Source: Sphingopyxis sp. YF1
Lineage (GTDB): Bacteria; Pseudomonadota; Alphaproteobacteria; Sphingomonadales; Sphingomonadaceae
NCBI RefSeq assembly: GCF_022701295.1
Contig: NZ_CP033204.1
Location: forward strand, 1,364,001 to 1,428,000
Direction: 5' to 3'
Length of the DNA stretch: 64,000 nt
Below are positions 34,390-43,383 of this stretch, one piece after another. A program made the position numbers and the translations under genes. Within the stretch, counting starts at the first letter, position 1; every line of letters starts with the position of its first letter. The notes under the pieces are model-generated. The model had not been told where the DNA came from, searched no databases, and was given only the letters and a program-made list of their open reading frames with translations.

Positions 34390-35949
34390 TCAGGCCGCGA
34401 CCTCGAGCGCGGCCAATATCGCCGCCGCCGCCAGCCGCCCGGTCTGGGCGCCCCCGTTCATATAGCCGGGGAAGGCGTCCGACAGATGCTCGCCGGCAAA
34501 GACGATCGGCCCGGCAACCGCCTGCCGCGTCGCGGTGCCATCCTCCTCGACCCAGAAATGCGGCGCGAAGCGCGTGAGCTGGCCGGGCCTGAAGGTCGAA
34601 TAAGCGCCGCGCGCGAACGGGTCCTGGCCCCACGCGGTGCGGCGCATGGAGCGCGCCTCGAGGCCCGGGACGGCGGGTGCGATCGCCGCTTCGGCGCGTC
34701 GCAGCGTGGTTTCGGGGCTGGCGGCCATCAGCGCATCGACCTGATCGCCGCCGAAGAACCAGGTGAGCACCCCGGCATCGCCCGGCTGGCCCGAACTCGC
34801 ATCCCAAAATTCGGAGAAGATGCCCGGCCCCTTAGTGTCGACCGCCCAGGCGGACCCCGCGGTGCCGGTCGCCGGCTCCCAGACGCGCGCCGCATAGCCG
34901 GCGTTGATCTTTTCATTGCGGCCGCAATTGATCTCGCCGACCAGCGCCGCCCATTCTTTGGACAGCAGCCCGCCATAGTCGATCGTGCGCATCAGCGGCG
35001 CGGGCACGGTGACGATCACGCGATCGACTCGGTCGCGCTTGCCGTTGGCGAAGCGCAGGTCGAGTCCATCCTTGCCTGGGGCGATCGACCGCAGCGCATG
35101 GCCGGTGGAGATGCGCGGCATCAGCGGTTCGGACAAGGCCCGCACGATGCTCGACGAGCCGCCGGTCAGGATGAAGCGCTCGTCGCTGAGCGAGATCAGT
35201 TCGGCCTGTTCGCCGTCGACGACGGGCAGATTGAACAGCAGTTCCAACGCCGAGGCCTGATCGGGTTCGGCGCCGAATTCGGTGCGGATCGTCGCTTCGA
35301 TCAGTGCGCGGATATGCGGCTTCATCAACCCGGCATTGGCGTCGAGATAGGTGGCGACCGAAATCGAGTCGAGCCCGATCGCGGCAACCGCGTAATCGGC
35401 GTCGAGGATCGCCGCGTCCCGGCCGATATGCTCGGCAATCGGACGCAGATCCTCGATCAGTTCGGTGTCGGCGAGCAGACGGCCGTCGGCGACATAGCGC
35501 GTGTGTGCGACCATGGGTTGGCGGTCGATCAGCGGGATGCCGAAGCGTTTCGCCAGCGCGAGCATGTCGTCATGGTCGGTGTTGATGAGGTTGCCGCCAT
35601 CCTCGATGTTCAGCCCCGGTTCGGGAGCATTGTTCGCGGTGAGCACGCGCCCGCCGAGGCGGCCGCGCGCTTCGTAGAGATGCGCCTCCACCCCCGCCGC
35701 GGTCAGCGCGTCGAGCGCGGTCAGTCCTGCGAGGCCGCCCCCGATGATTGCGACGCGCAGGCCCGATGCCGCCCGCGACCGGGTGGGCCAGCCGATCAGC
35801 GGCAGTGCCGCCGCGGCGCCGAGCGCGGCGAGCATCCGGCGCCGGGTGATCCCTTGATGCACGGCGATCGGCGGGGGTGCGCCCGCATCCGCAAGATTGG
35901 CACGGCGGGCCTGATTGAGCAGCCCCCACAATGGCCCGGAACCCCGCAT
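34390..35949 (-). CDS. Flavin monoamine oxidase family protein
   Basis: The 519-residue FAD enzyme has an N-terminal segment with a Tat-like signal (TRRRMLAALGAAAALPLIGW, about residues 36-55). The Rossmann FAD site is VAIIGGGLAGLTALDALTAAGVEAHLYEARGR with LGGRV, and the C-terminal FAD block is GPIVFAGEHLSDAFPGYMNGG. It oxidises amines or amino acids to imines with H2O2 release; the exact substrate is unknown. Export before or after folding with FAD fits Tat. Start ATG 35949 is chosen; a longer frame has no features. Confidence 0.9.
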   Translation of the reverse strand: MRGSGPLWGLLNQARRANLADAGAPPPIAVHQGITRRRMLAALGAAAALPLIGWPTRSRAASGLRVAIIGGGLAGLTALDALTAAGVEAHLYEARGRLGGRVLTANNAPEPGLNIEDGGNLINTDHDDMLALAKRFGIPLIDRQPMVAHTRYVADGRLLADTELIEDLRPIAEHIGRDAAILDADYAVAAIGLDSISVATYLDANAGLMKPHIRALIEATIRTEFGAEPDQASALELLFNLPVVDGEQAELISLSDERFILTGGSSSIVRALSEPLMPRISTGHALRSIAPGKDGLDLRFANGKRDRVDRVIVTVPAPLMRTIDYGGLLSKEWAALVGEINCGRNEKINAGYAARVWEPATGTAGSAWAVDTKGPGIFSEFWDASSGQPGDAGVLTWFFGGDQVDALMAASPETTLRRAEAAIAPAVPGLEARSMRRTAWGQDPFARGAYSTFRPGQLTRFAPHFWVEEDGTATRQAVAGPIVFAGEHLSDAFPGYMNGGAQTGRLAAAAILAALEVAA

Positions 35950-36088
35950 CGGTCGCCTCCCTGTTGTTGCGCCCAAGGGCAAGTGTAGCATGGTTGGCCG
36001 CGGGTACGAACAGGTGGTGCAGTTCGCCTCGTCATCGCGGGGGCACCGTGGCTTGGGCCTGGCAGGAACGCCTGTCTGCGATGCGGCG

Positions 36089-36931
36089 CTAGCGCCGTTT
36101 TATGCCGTAATCGATCCGAATCCGGACCCATGCGCCGACCATCGGCTTTCCCCCGAGGCGCGGCGGGCGGACACGGAATTGCCATGCGGCGGCGAGCACC
36201 GCGCGCGTGATCTGCGATCCGTTCGGATATTCGTCGAGCCCGACGCAATCCTCGACGCGATAGTCGGGCGCGGTGCGGCACGCGATCAGCCCCCAGCCCG
36301 GGCCGCTGGCGGTCGACAGAAAGCCGCGCAGTTCGTCGTCGCTCGGCTCGCGGTACCACGCCGCGGCGTAGAGCGGTTCGCCATTGGGGGCGGTTCCGAC
36401 GCGCGCGGTGTCGCCGGCGGAGGGCGAGCCGCCCCGGTTCGGGGGACCATAGACCTGTCCGTTCGGGGGGCGGACACCGATCGTCGGAGTGGTGGGCGTC
36501 GGTAGCCGTTCGGCCGCGACGGGCGGGGGCGACGCGGGACTGGGTTCGGTGACTTGCGAAGGTAACGGCGGCGTGGGCAGCGGTTCGTTCCTGACGGGGG
36601 CCGGCGGTGAAGGCCGCGTTTCGGCTTTTTCGCTCGCGGCAGGGCCGGGTTCGGGCGCGTCTTCCGGAATCTCGGCGGCTTCGAGGGTGATCACGCTGAT
36701 CGGTGTCGCGGTCTTTTCAGGCTGGTCTCCGACACCGAAGGCGAGCAGCAGGAACAGCATCAAACCCGCGATGACGATAGCGAGGCCGATGGCGAGTGTG
36801 CGGCGCCCCGCCCCGATGTTGAGCAGATTGGCGTCGGGAGAGGCTGGATGAGGGTTCAGCGGAGGCGATCTTTGGTGGCGGCGTCCGCGGGGCCAATCGG
36901 CCGGAGCGGCAGGGGCGGGATAGTGAGGCAC
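36089..36931 (-). CDS. TonB-like TM protein with Pro-rich linker
   Basis: About 280 residues (GTG 36931; start uncertain). One TM helix (TLAIGLAIVIAGLMLFLLLAFG) is followed by a long Pro/Thr/Glu-rich linker. A C-terminal globular domain of about 110 residues with PLYAAAWYREPSDDELRGFL and WVRIRIDYGIKRR follows. The layout is that of energy-transducing TonB-like proteins, and the domain is frequent in sphingomonads. Whether it energises a TonB-dependent receptor is not shown; ExbB/ExbD genes are not adjacent. Confidence 0.65.
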   Translation of the reverse strand: MPHYPAPAAPADWPRGRRHQRSPPLNPHPASPDANLLNIGAGRRTLAIGLAIVIAGLMLFLLLAFGVGDQPEKTATPISVITLEAAEIPEDAPEPGPAASEKAETRPSPPAPVRNEPLPTPPLPSQVTEPSPASPPPVAAERLPTPTTPTIGVRPPNGQVYGPPNRGGSPSAGDTARVGTAPNGEPLYAAAWYREPSDDELRGFLSTASGPGWGLIACRTAPDYRVEDCVGLDEYPNGSQITRAVLAAAWQFRVRPPRLGGKPMVGAWVRIRIDYGIKRR

Positions 36932-37279
36932 CCGGGCTTTGACAAGGGCGAGCGCCGATGGACGCGGGCGAAGGATGTCGGTCCGTGACCGGAAGGCGCC
37001 CGATATCCTCTCCGTGGTTTCGCCGCAGAGGGGATCAGAAGGTCCGCTTCGCACCCGCGCGGCTCGATCAGCGGGGACGGAAAGGGGGTGGAAGCCAGCG
37101 CCCGGCGCGGTGCCCCCGGGGCTTCGCTGTGGTCGGACGACAAAAAATGCCCGCCGGAAGCCCGGAGGCTTCCGACGGACAGGCTTTCCTCCCCAGGAAA
37201 GCTCGGGAGGCGCGCCGGCTGCAAGGCGGCGGCGCGCCAAACTGGTGGTCAGGCGGGGAACCGTTCCCCGCCGCGGCCA
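36932..37279. other. Gap between TonB-like gene and aceA
   Basis: About 350 bp without a convincing gene. It holds the aceA terminator (37142-37180) and a second short palindrome (GGCGGGGAACCGTTCCCCGCC, 37253-37273) directly after the aceA stop. Confidence 0.5.
37142..37180 (-). terminator. Intrinsic terminator of aceA
   Basis: On the minus strand a 14-bp stem with two G-U pairs and a TCCG loop (37180-37149) is followed by ATTTTTT (37148-37142). It lies 100 bp after the aceA stop. Confidence 0.85.
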
Positions 37280-38872
37280 TCAGGCCGCAAACTGGTTCAT
37301 CGTATTGTCCTTGCCCGCCGCTTTCAGCGCCGCTTCGCCGGCGAAATATTCCTTGTGGTCGTCGCCGATGTCGCTTCCGCTCATATTCTGGTGCTTCACG
37401 CAGGCGATGCCCTGGCGGATTTCGGCGCGCTGGACGCCCTTGACGTAGCCGAGCATCGCTTCGTCGCCGAAATATTCCTTCGCCAGATTGTCGGTCGACA
37501 GCGCGGCGGTGTGATAGGTCGGCAGGGTGATGAGGTGGTGGAAAATGCCCGCCCGCTTCGCCGCGTCGCGCTGGAAGGTGCGGATGCGGTTGTCGGCCTC
37601 TTCGCCCAGCGGCGTCGCGTCATAATCGGCGCTCATCAGCTTGGCGCGGTCGTAGGCACCGACGTCCTTGCCCTCGGCCTGCCAGGCGTCGAACACCTGC
37701 TGGCGGAAGTTGAGCGTCCAGTTGAAGCTCGGCGAGTTGTTGTAGGCGAGTTTTGCATTGGGGACGACTTCGCGGATGCGGTCGACCATGCCGGCAATCT
37801 GTTCGATGTGCGGCTTTTCGGTTTCGATCCAGAGCAGGTCGGCGCCGTTCTGCAAGGACGCGATGCAGTCCATCACGCAACGGTCCTCGCCGGTTCCCGA
37901 GCGGAACTGATAGAGGTTCGAGGGCAGGCGCTTCGGGCGCATCAGCTTGCCGTCGCGGTTGATCAGGACGTCGCCGGGGTTGCCCGCGCCGTCGACCTCT
38001 TCGCAATCGAGGAAGCTGTTATACTGGTCGCCAAGGTCGCCGGGCTCCTTAGAGAAGGCGATCTGCTTGGTGAGGCCCGCGCCGAGGCTGTCGGTGCGCG
38101 TCACGATGATGCCATCCTCGACGCCGAGTTCCATGAAGGCGTAGCGGCAGGCGCGGATCTTCGCGATGAAGTCCTCGTGCGGCACGGTGACCTTGCCATC
38201 CTGGTGGCCGCACTGCTTTTCGTCCGAGACCTGATTTTCGATCTGGAGCGCGCAGGCGCCGGCTTCGATCATCTTCTTGGCGAGCAGATAGGTCGCCTCG
38301 GCGTTGCCGAAGCCCGCGTCGATGTCGGCGATGATCGGCACGACATGCGTCTCGTGATTGTCGATTGCGGCCTGGACCTGCTTCGCCTTGAGTTCGTCGC
38401 CTTCGGCGCGCGCGGCGTCGAGGTCGCGGAACAGAAGCCCAAGTTCGCGGGCGTCGGCCTGACGCAGGAAGGTGTAGATTTCCTCGATCAGCGCCGGGAC
38501 GCTGGTCTTTTCATGCATCGACTGGTCGGGCAGCGGACCGAATTCGCTGCGCAGCGCGGCGATCATCCAGCCCGAGAGATAGATGTAGCGGCCCTTGACA
38601 GTACCGAAATGCTTCTTGACCGAGATCATCTTCTGCTGCGCGATGAAGCCGTGCCAGCAGCCGAGCGACTGGGTGTAGTTGGCGGGGTCGGCGTCATAGG
38701 CAGCCATGTCGGCGCGCATGATGCGCGCGGTGTAGCGGGCGACGTCGATGCCGGTGCGGAACTTGTTCTGGGCGCGCATGCGGGCGACGCTCTCGCCGCT
38801 GATGCCGTCCCACGTGCCGTCGTAATCGCGGATGAGGCGGCCTGCCTGTGCCATGTCTTCCTGATAGCCCAT
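37280..38872 (-). CDS. aceA: Isocitrate lyase
   Basis: AceA splits isocitrate to glyoxylate and succinate, the first step of the glyoxylate shunt needed for growth on acetate and fatty acids. The 530-residue length and the active-site loop KQCGHQDGK (Cys221), instead of the shorter enzymes' KKCGH, place it in the longer ICL subfamily. Other conserved parts are IADIDAGFGN, IENQVSDEKQ and the C-terminal NNSPSFNW block. Malate synthase is not adjacent. It is divergent from an ScfR/RamB-type regulator across a 141-bp spacer with a palindrome. A strong terminator follows. Confidence 0.97.
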   Translation of the reverse strand: MGYQEDMAQAGRLIRDYDGTWDGISGESVARMRAQNKFRTGIDVARYTARIMRADMAAYDADPANYTQSLGCWHGFIAQQKMISVKKHFGTVKGRYIYLSGWMIAALRSEFGPLPDQSMHEKTSVPALIEEIYTFLRQADARELGLLFRDLDAARAEGDELKAKQVQAAIDNHETHVVPIIADIDAGFGNAEATYLLAKKMIEAGACALQIENQVSDEKQCGHQDGKVTVPHEDFIAKIRACRYAFMELGVEDGIIVTRTDSLGAGLTKQIAFSKEPGDLGDQYNSFLDCEEVDGAGNPGDVLINRDGKLMRPKRLPSNLYQFRSGTGEDRCVMDCIASLQNGADLLWIETEKPHIEQIAGMVDRIREVVPNAKLAYNNSPSFNWTLNFRQQVFDAWQAEGKDVGAYDRAKLMSADYDATPLGEEADNRIRTFQRDAAKRAGIFHHLITLPTYHTAALSTDNLAKEYFGDEAMLGYVKGVQRAEIRQGIACVKHQNMSGSDIGDDHKEYFAGEAALKAAGKDNTMNQFAA

Positions 38873-38947
38873 CGTTCGAGTCCTTGTGGAGAGGTGATGG
38901 GTGGAAGTTGGCGAAAGTGCCGCGGAATGTGAAAAGCTTTGTCAATA

Positions 38948-38962
38948 ATATTTGTGAAATAT
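38948..38962. promoter_or_regulatory. Operator-like palindrome between aceA and its regulator
   Basis: ATATTT-GTG-AAATAT, a perfect 6-3-6 palindrome, lies in the AT-rich divergent promoter region, 76 bp from aceA and 52 bp from the regulator gene. A second small palindrome, AAAGCTTT, is at 38933-38940. Confidence 0.55.
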
Positions 38963-39013
38963 CCGAGTTTGGTGGTAATGTGCGTGTAAATCAGTAAAGA
39001 AAGTTACAATTTC

Positions 39014-40402
39014 ATGGCGGAACGGCGGGTGTTTGCGGGGCCGGCGGTGCGCAAGGTGCGGCGCGAGGCAGGGATGACGCAGGCGGCGATGGCCGAGGCG
39101 CTCGATATCTCGCCGAGCTATCTCAACCTGATCGAGCATGGGCAGCGGCCGCTGTCGGCGACGGTGATCGTGCGGCTGGCCGAGCGCTTCGGCTTCGATG
39201 CGGCGAAGCTCGGGGCCGAGGAGGTGCCGGGCGGTCTCGCGGGGCTGCGGCGGCGGCTCGCCGACCCGCGCTTCGCCGACCTCGGGATCGGTGCGCAGGA
39301 AGTCGAGGAGTGGTTGCAGACCGCACCCGCGACCGCCGCCGCCTTTGCGCGGCTGTTCGATACGGCGCCCGAGGGGCGCGCGGAAGGGGAAGGCGACGCG
39401 CCCGAAGTTGCCGCCGTCCGCCGCGCGATCGAGAAATGGCGCAACCATTTCGCCGACCTTGACGCGCGCGCCGAGGAACTGGCCGACGAACTGCGCCTCG
39501 CCGGCGGCGACCTGTACGGCACGATTTCGGAGCGGCTGCGTACGCGGCACCAGCTCGGCATCCGCATCCTGCCCGCCGACGTGATGCCCGACCGGCTGCG
39601 CTGGCTCGACTGGCACGCGCGGCAATTAATGCTGAACGAACTGCTGCGCCCGGCGTCGCGGACCTTCCAGGCGGCGGCGACGCTGGCGCAGGTCGAGGCG
39701 AAGGGCGAGATCGACGCGCTGGTCGCGGGCGCCGAATTCGCCGAGCCCGCCGCGGCGCGGCTGTTCGAGCGCCACCTGATCCATTATTTTGCCGCCGCGC
39801 TGATGATGCCCTACGGCCGCTTCCTGCGCGCGTGTGATGCGACGGGCTATGATTTGCTGCTCCTCCAGCGGCGCTTTGGCGCGGGCTATGAGCAGGTGGC
39901 GCACCGGCTGACGACGCTCCAGCGCGTCGGTGCGCGGGGGCTGCCCTTTTTCATGCTGCGCATCGACCGCGCGGGGCAGGGGAGCAAGCGTTACGCCGGG
40001 GCGAGCCAGTCGCCGCTGGTCGACGGCGATGCGCGCTGTCCCTTGTGGGGCGTGCACGAAGCCTTTGCGCGGCCGGGCGAGGTGGTCGCCGACCTGGTCG
40101 AACTGGAAGATGGCAGCCGCTGGTTTACGCAGAGCCGCTCGGTTGCCGCGCCGGGAGCAAGCGGCAGCGGGACGCCCGCGCGCTTCGCGGTGTGCGTCGG
40201 GGTCGACGCCAAGGTTGCGGCACCGCTGATCGCCGCGCGCGGCATCGACCTGATGCGATCGCCCGCGACCCCGATCGGGCTCGGATGCCGCCGCTGCACG
40301 CGCACGGGGTGCGTCCAGCGTTCGGTGCCGCCGCTCGGCCGTCCGCTGCGCTTTCGCGAGGGCGAGCGCGGGGTGTCGGCGTTCGACTTCGCGGGCGATT
40401 GA
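39014..40402 (+). CDS. ScfR/RamB-type short-chain fatty acyl regulator
   Basis: The 462-residue protein has an N-terminal XRE helix-turn-helix (VRREAGMTQAAMAEALDISPSYLNLIEHGQR). An IrrE/ImmA-like domain with HLIHYFAAALMMPYGRFL follows, in which the HExxH zinc motif is not intact (HLIHYFAAA). The C-terminal DUF2083 domain contains the Cys cluster GCRRCTRTGC. Proteins of this build (RamB, ScfR, PrpC-type regulators) control isocitrate lyase and propionate/acetate genes through acyl-CoA sensing. Its divergent placement to aceA strongly suggests it regulates aceA. Confidence 0.92.
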   Translation: MAERRVFAGPAVRKVRREAGMTQAAMAEALDISPSYLNLIEHGQRPLSATVIVRLAERFGFDAAKLGAEEVPGGLAGLRRRLADPRFADLGIGAQEVEEWLQTAPATAAAFARLFDTAPEGRAEGEGDAPEVAAVRRAIEKWRNHFADLDARAEELADELRLAGGDLYGTISERLRTRHQLGIRILPADVMPDRLRWLDWHARQLMLNELLRPASRTFQAAATLAQVEAKGEIDALVAGAEFAEPAAARLFERHLIHYFAAALMMPYGRFLRACDATGYDLLLLQRRFGAGYEQVAHRLTTLQRVGARGLPFFMLRIDRAGQGSKRYAGASQSPLVDGDARCPLWGVHEAFARPGEVVADLVELEDGSRWFTQSRSVAAPGASGSGTPARFAVCVGVDAKVAAPLIAARGIDLMRSPATPIGLGCRRCTRTGCVQRSVPPLGRPLRFREGERGVSAFDFAGD

Positions 40403-40417
40403 AGCGCGGGCGAGCGG

Positions 40418-42190
40418 CTACAGCCGGTCCATGCGGAGCCAGCGCCGGTCGCCGAGCCAGGCCTTGGCGAGCGCCTTGTCCGCCGCTGCCGCCTCGAGCT
40501 TGCGTCCTTGCGCGGCCTCGCTGCGGGAAAGACCGTAGAGCGCCCAGCCGTTGTTCGGCGCCTGCGCCAGCGCGGCGCGGAAGGCGGCGCTGGCGTCGTC
40601 GTAGCGCCGCGCGCGATAGAGGACGCCACCGAGCGCCTGATTGACCGGGAAGTACCAGTAGGTCGGTTCCTGATAGGGAAGGCGGGCCTCGATCGCCGCC
40701 GCTGTCCGATAATGGGCGATCGCTTCGTCGTGACGCCCCAGCGCCGCGGCGAAACGGCCGCGCGCAACCTGTTCGGCAAGCGTCAGCAGGTCGGGGGCAG
40801 GCACCCCCTGTTCGATCATCGCGTTCAGCGCGTCCGAACTGCGCAGGCGCGCGAGCGCCGCCATTTCGGCGTCGAAGCCCTTGCGATCGCGCCGCTGCGC
40901 ATAGGCGATGCCACGCGCATAATGGCGCATCGCGGTCGGATAGGCGAGCCGCGCGTCGGGTGCGGGCATCGCCAGTATCGCCTCGGGGTCGGCGAACTGC
41001 GCCATCGCGAAAAAGGGTGCGGCGTCGATGGCCTGGATCCACGCGATCCGCGCCGAGGTTTCGGGATCGAGTATGGTGCGCAGGCGCTTCGCCTCGCGGA
41101 TCGCGGTGCCCATGTCGCCCGCCATCTGCGCCGAGGTGACGATGAAGTGGATATTGTGCGGATAATAGCCGTAGCGCACGAGGCCGCGGTCGCCCGTGCT
41201 CTGGATATAGGCCTCGTCGGCGCGTGCGGCGGCGACGTTGACGCGGATCGAGTCGGCGTGGCGGCCGCGCCGCTGGAAGATGTGCCCCGGCATGTGGACG
41301 AGATGCGCGGCGCTGGGCGCGCGCGGGTTCGCCAGCCGGTCGGCCGCGGCTTCGGCGCGCTGCGGATCGTTCGATTCCATCAGATGAATATAGAGATGGT
41401 TCGCCTGCACATGCCCGGGATTGCGGCCGAGCACCGCTTCGATCAGCCGCACCGCTTCGCCGCTGCGCCCCACCGGCGTCTTCCCGTCGCCCTCCCAATA
41501 ATTCCACGGGCTGGTGTCCATCGCGGCTTCGGCCGCGAGGACGGCGACATCGTCGTCGGCGGGGAAGCGCCGCGCGACGTCGAGCATCGCATCGGCATAG
41601 GCGGCATCGAGCGCGGCGCGCTCGGCGCCCGGATCGCGCGAATAGCGTTTGGCGACGGCTTCGATCAGTGCGCGTTCGACCGGGGCGGCACCGCTGCGCA
41701 GCGCCATCGCCTTGTCCATCGCGGCGAGCGCGGCGTCGCGGTCGCGGTCGTCCATCGGCGCGTTGATGTTCGGGCCGAGCGCCAGTGCTTCGCCCCACCA
41801 GCACATCGCGCAGCCGGGGTCGCGGCGCTGTGCTTCGCGGAACGAACGCACCGCGCCTGCATGGTTGAAGCCGTAGGTCAGCAGCAAGCCCTGGCTGAAA
41901 TAGGACCGCGCCTGTGCGTCGCGCGTCGAAACGGGGAAGGGCGAGGCGGCGAGGTCGGGATAGAGCGGCATCGACCCCGCCGAACTGGCGGGAGCGGCGA
42001 AGGCCGCGGCGACGAGCAGGTCGCGCGCGAGCGTCGACCCTCCGCGGCGGATTCCGCACGACAGCGAGGCAAGGCGGCTCGGATCGAGCGCGTCGAGCGC
42101 GGCGGCCGAAAAGCCCGGCGGCGGCGCGAAACTGGCGAGCGAAAAACCGATGCCGACGATCGCGGCCGCCCTGAACGGATGCATCATCAT
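40418..42190 (-). CDS. TPR-repeat secreted protein with CxxC motif
   Basis: About 590 residues. A signal-like N-terminus (PFRAAAIVGIGFSLASFAPPPGFSAAAL) is followed by tetratricopeptide-like helices throughout and the motif DPGCAMCWWGEALALGPNIN, typical of a TPR family widespread in Proteobacteria without known function. HMPGHIFQRRGRHADSIRVN is another family block. The three consecutive ATGs at 42190, 42187 and 42184 follow an AAGGGG SD; the best spacing favours the last, but all give the same protein. Envelope location is likely. Confidence 0.8.
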   Translation of the reverse strand: MMMHPFRAAAIVGIGFSLASFAPPPGFSAAALDALDPSRLASLSCGIRRGGSTLARDLLVAAAFAAPASSAGSMPLYPDLAASPFPVSTRDAQARSYFSQGLLLTYGFNHAGAVRSFREAQRRDPGCAMCWWGEALALGPNINAPMDDRDRDAALAAMDKAMALRSGAAPVERALIEAVAKRYSRDPGAERAALDAAYADAMLDVARRFPADDDVAVLAAEAAMDTSPWNYWEGDGKTPVGRSGEAVRLIEAVLGRNPGHVQANHLYIHLMESNDPQRAEAAADRLANPRAPSAAHLVHMPGHIFQRRGRHADSIRVNVAAARADEAYIQSTGDRGLVRYGYYPHNIHFIVTSAQMAGDMGTAIREAKRLRTILDPETSARIAWIQAIDAAPFFAMAQFADPEAILAMPAPDARLAYPTAMRHYARGIAYAQRRDRKGFDAEMAALARLRSSDALNAMIEQGVPAPDLLTLAEQVARGRFAAALGRHDEAIAHYRTAAAIEARLPYQEPTYWYFPVNQALGGVLYRARRYDDASAAFRAALAQAPNNGWALYGLSRSEAAQGRKLEAAAADKALAKAWLGDRRWLRMDRL

Positions 42191-42282
42191 TCCCCTTCCC
42201 CTCAAGGCGAACCCGAAACAGCGCGGGAGCCTATCATGAAAGCGGGAGGTGCCCAAGCCCGTGGCCGGGCGGGTGGCTCGCG

Positions 42283-42849
42283 TCAGCGCAGCAGCCAGCG
42301 CGGAACGGCACGGCGGAAATCGGCATAGGCGGTACCGAAGCGCGCGGCGAGATGCGCTTCCTCGAGGCGCACCTGCACATGGCAGGCGAGCGCGAAGACG
42401 ATCGCGGCGGCCCAGCCCCAGGCTGTCGCGACCGCCAGCGCGGCGCCGATCGCCATCGCGATCATGCCGGCGAAGATCGGGTTGCGGCTGAAGGCGAAGA
42501 GGCCGCGGGTGACGAAGAGCGGCGCGTCGCCGGCGCGCACCCCGATGCGCCAGGCGTCGCCCATCTGGCGCTGGGCGACGAGAACGGCGAGCGCGCCGAG
42601 CCCCATGAGCGCGCTGCCCGCGGCCAGCGCCGCGGGCGGGGCTGCGAGGCGACCGAGTGCGAGGAGCAGGCTTGCCGCGACGAGCGCGGTGATCGCCAGT
42701 CCGAAGACGAACCCCGCGACGCGCTGGAGGCCGCGGGCTTCGAGGAAGGCGAAGGCGCTCACGCCGGTGCGCGCGCGGACCGACCGGCCGCGGATCAGCG
42801 TGGCGAGGGTGACGAGCAGGAACAGGACAAGCGGAACGAAGGACAGCAT
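42283..42849 (-). CDS. CzcN/ICMT-like membrane methyltransferase
   Basis: The 188-residue protein has five hydrophobic segments and the isoprenylcysteine carboxyl methyltransferase-like motif set: QRQMGDAWRIGV, LFVTRGLFAFSRNPIFAGM and RLEEAHLAARFGTAYADFRRAVPRWL. The same family includes CzcN/NccN of metal-resistance operons. Here the promoter directly upstream has the layout of a MerR-family metal-responsive promoter, which supports a metal-related role, although no metal pump is adjacent. The methylated substrate is unknown for the CzcN group. Confidence 0.85.
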   Translation of the reverse strand: MLSFVPLVLFLLVTLATLIRGRSVRARTGVSAFAFLEARGLQRVAGFVFGLAITALVAASLLLALGRLAAPPAALAAGSALMGLGALAVLVAQRQMGDAWRIGVRAGDAPLFVTRGLFAFSRNPIFAGMIAMAIGAALAVATAWGWAAAIVFALACHVQVRLEEAHLAARFGTAYADFRRAVPRWLLR

Positions 42850-42882
42850 CGAAGATCTCCCGGAAGGGTTGCGATGCCGGGT

Positions 42883-42913
42883 GGAATACAGTCTGTAGCG
42901 ACTACAGGGTCAA
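42883..42913 (-). promoter_or_regulatory. MerR-family (CadR/PbrR-type) promoter
   Basis: On the minus strand, -35 TTGACC (42913-42908) is followed at once by the palindrome CTGTAGTCGCTACAG (42907-42893) and a -10 element TATTCC (42888-42883), giving a 19-bp spacer. This is the long-spacer layout on which MerR-type metal sensors act, and the bases resemble the CadR/PbrR boxes. It is 34 bp upstream of the CzcN-like gene. Confidence 0.7.
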
Positions 42914-43383
42914 GGTGGTTTTGTGGACGCGGCGGCGCCGGGGCAGAGAGGGGGCGGCGTTGCCGGGTCTGGCGTCGCCCATGGTGCCGACTGACGGGAA
43001 GGGGATGACAAACCGCTGTGGTCTTCTTTCGTCGTCCCGGGTTGGACGCGTCGGCGCACGCGCCGCGCGGCCTTCCAAAGTTCAGTAAAGTTCAGCCCTG
43101 CGCGCCCCCGATTGGCACCTCGCGCGGGGCTGGACGTGCCCGGTCCGGCGCGCCGTGGCGCATCGGCAAGCCGGGCCGCAACGGCCTTTATCCGCCAAAT
43201 CAAAGTACCGCACGAAGGCCGGCACGGCCGGACAATTTTGGAACGGCCTATTTGAAGGCGATGTCCGCTTCCGGTCGCTTGCTGCCGCTCCTTTCCATCG
43301 CTGCGCGACAGGGAGGAGCGGCGGGCGTCCGGCTCGGGTAGTGGCCGCTCGACGGCGCCGATCGTGACGCGATCCGCTGTGCG
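42914..43383. other. Intergenic, no gene seen
   Basis: About 470 bp of GC-rich sequence. Open frames on both strands (up to about 100 codons) are Arg/Pro-rich without family features. A 25-bp fragment at 43296-43320 is identical to part of the repeat at 58707-58731. Confidence 0.5.

Noticed and set aside
42914..43383. Small genes of up to about 100 codons
   Set aside because: Arg/Pro-rich frames on both strands without SD, family similarity or codon-position bias that can be judged by eye.
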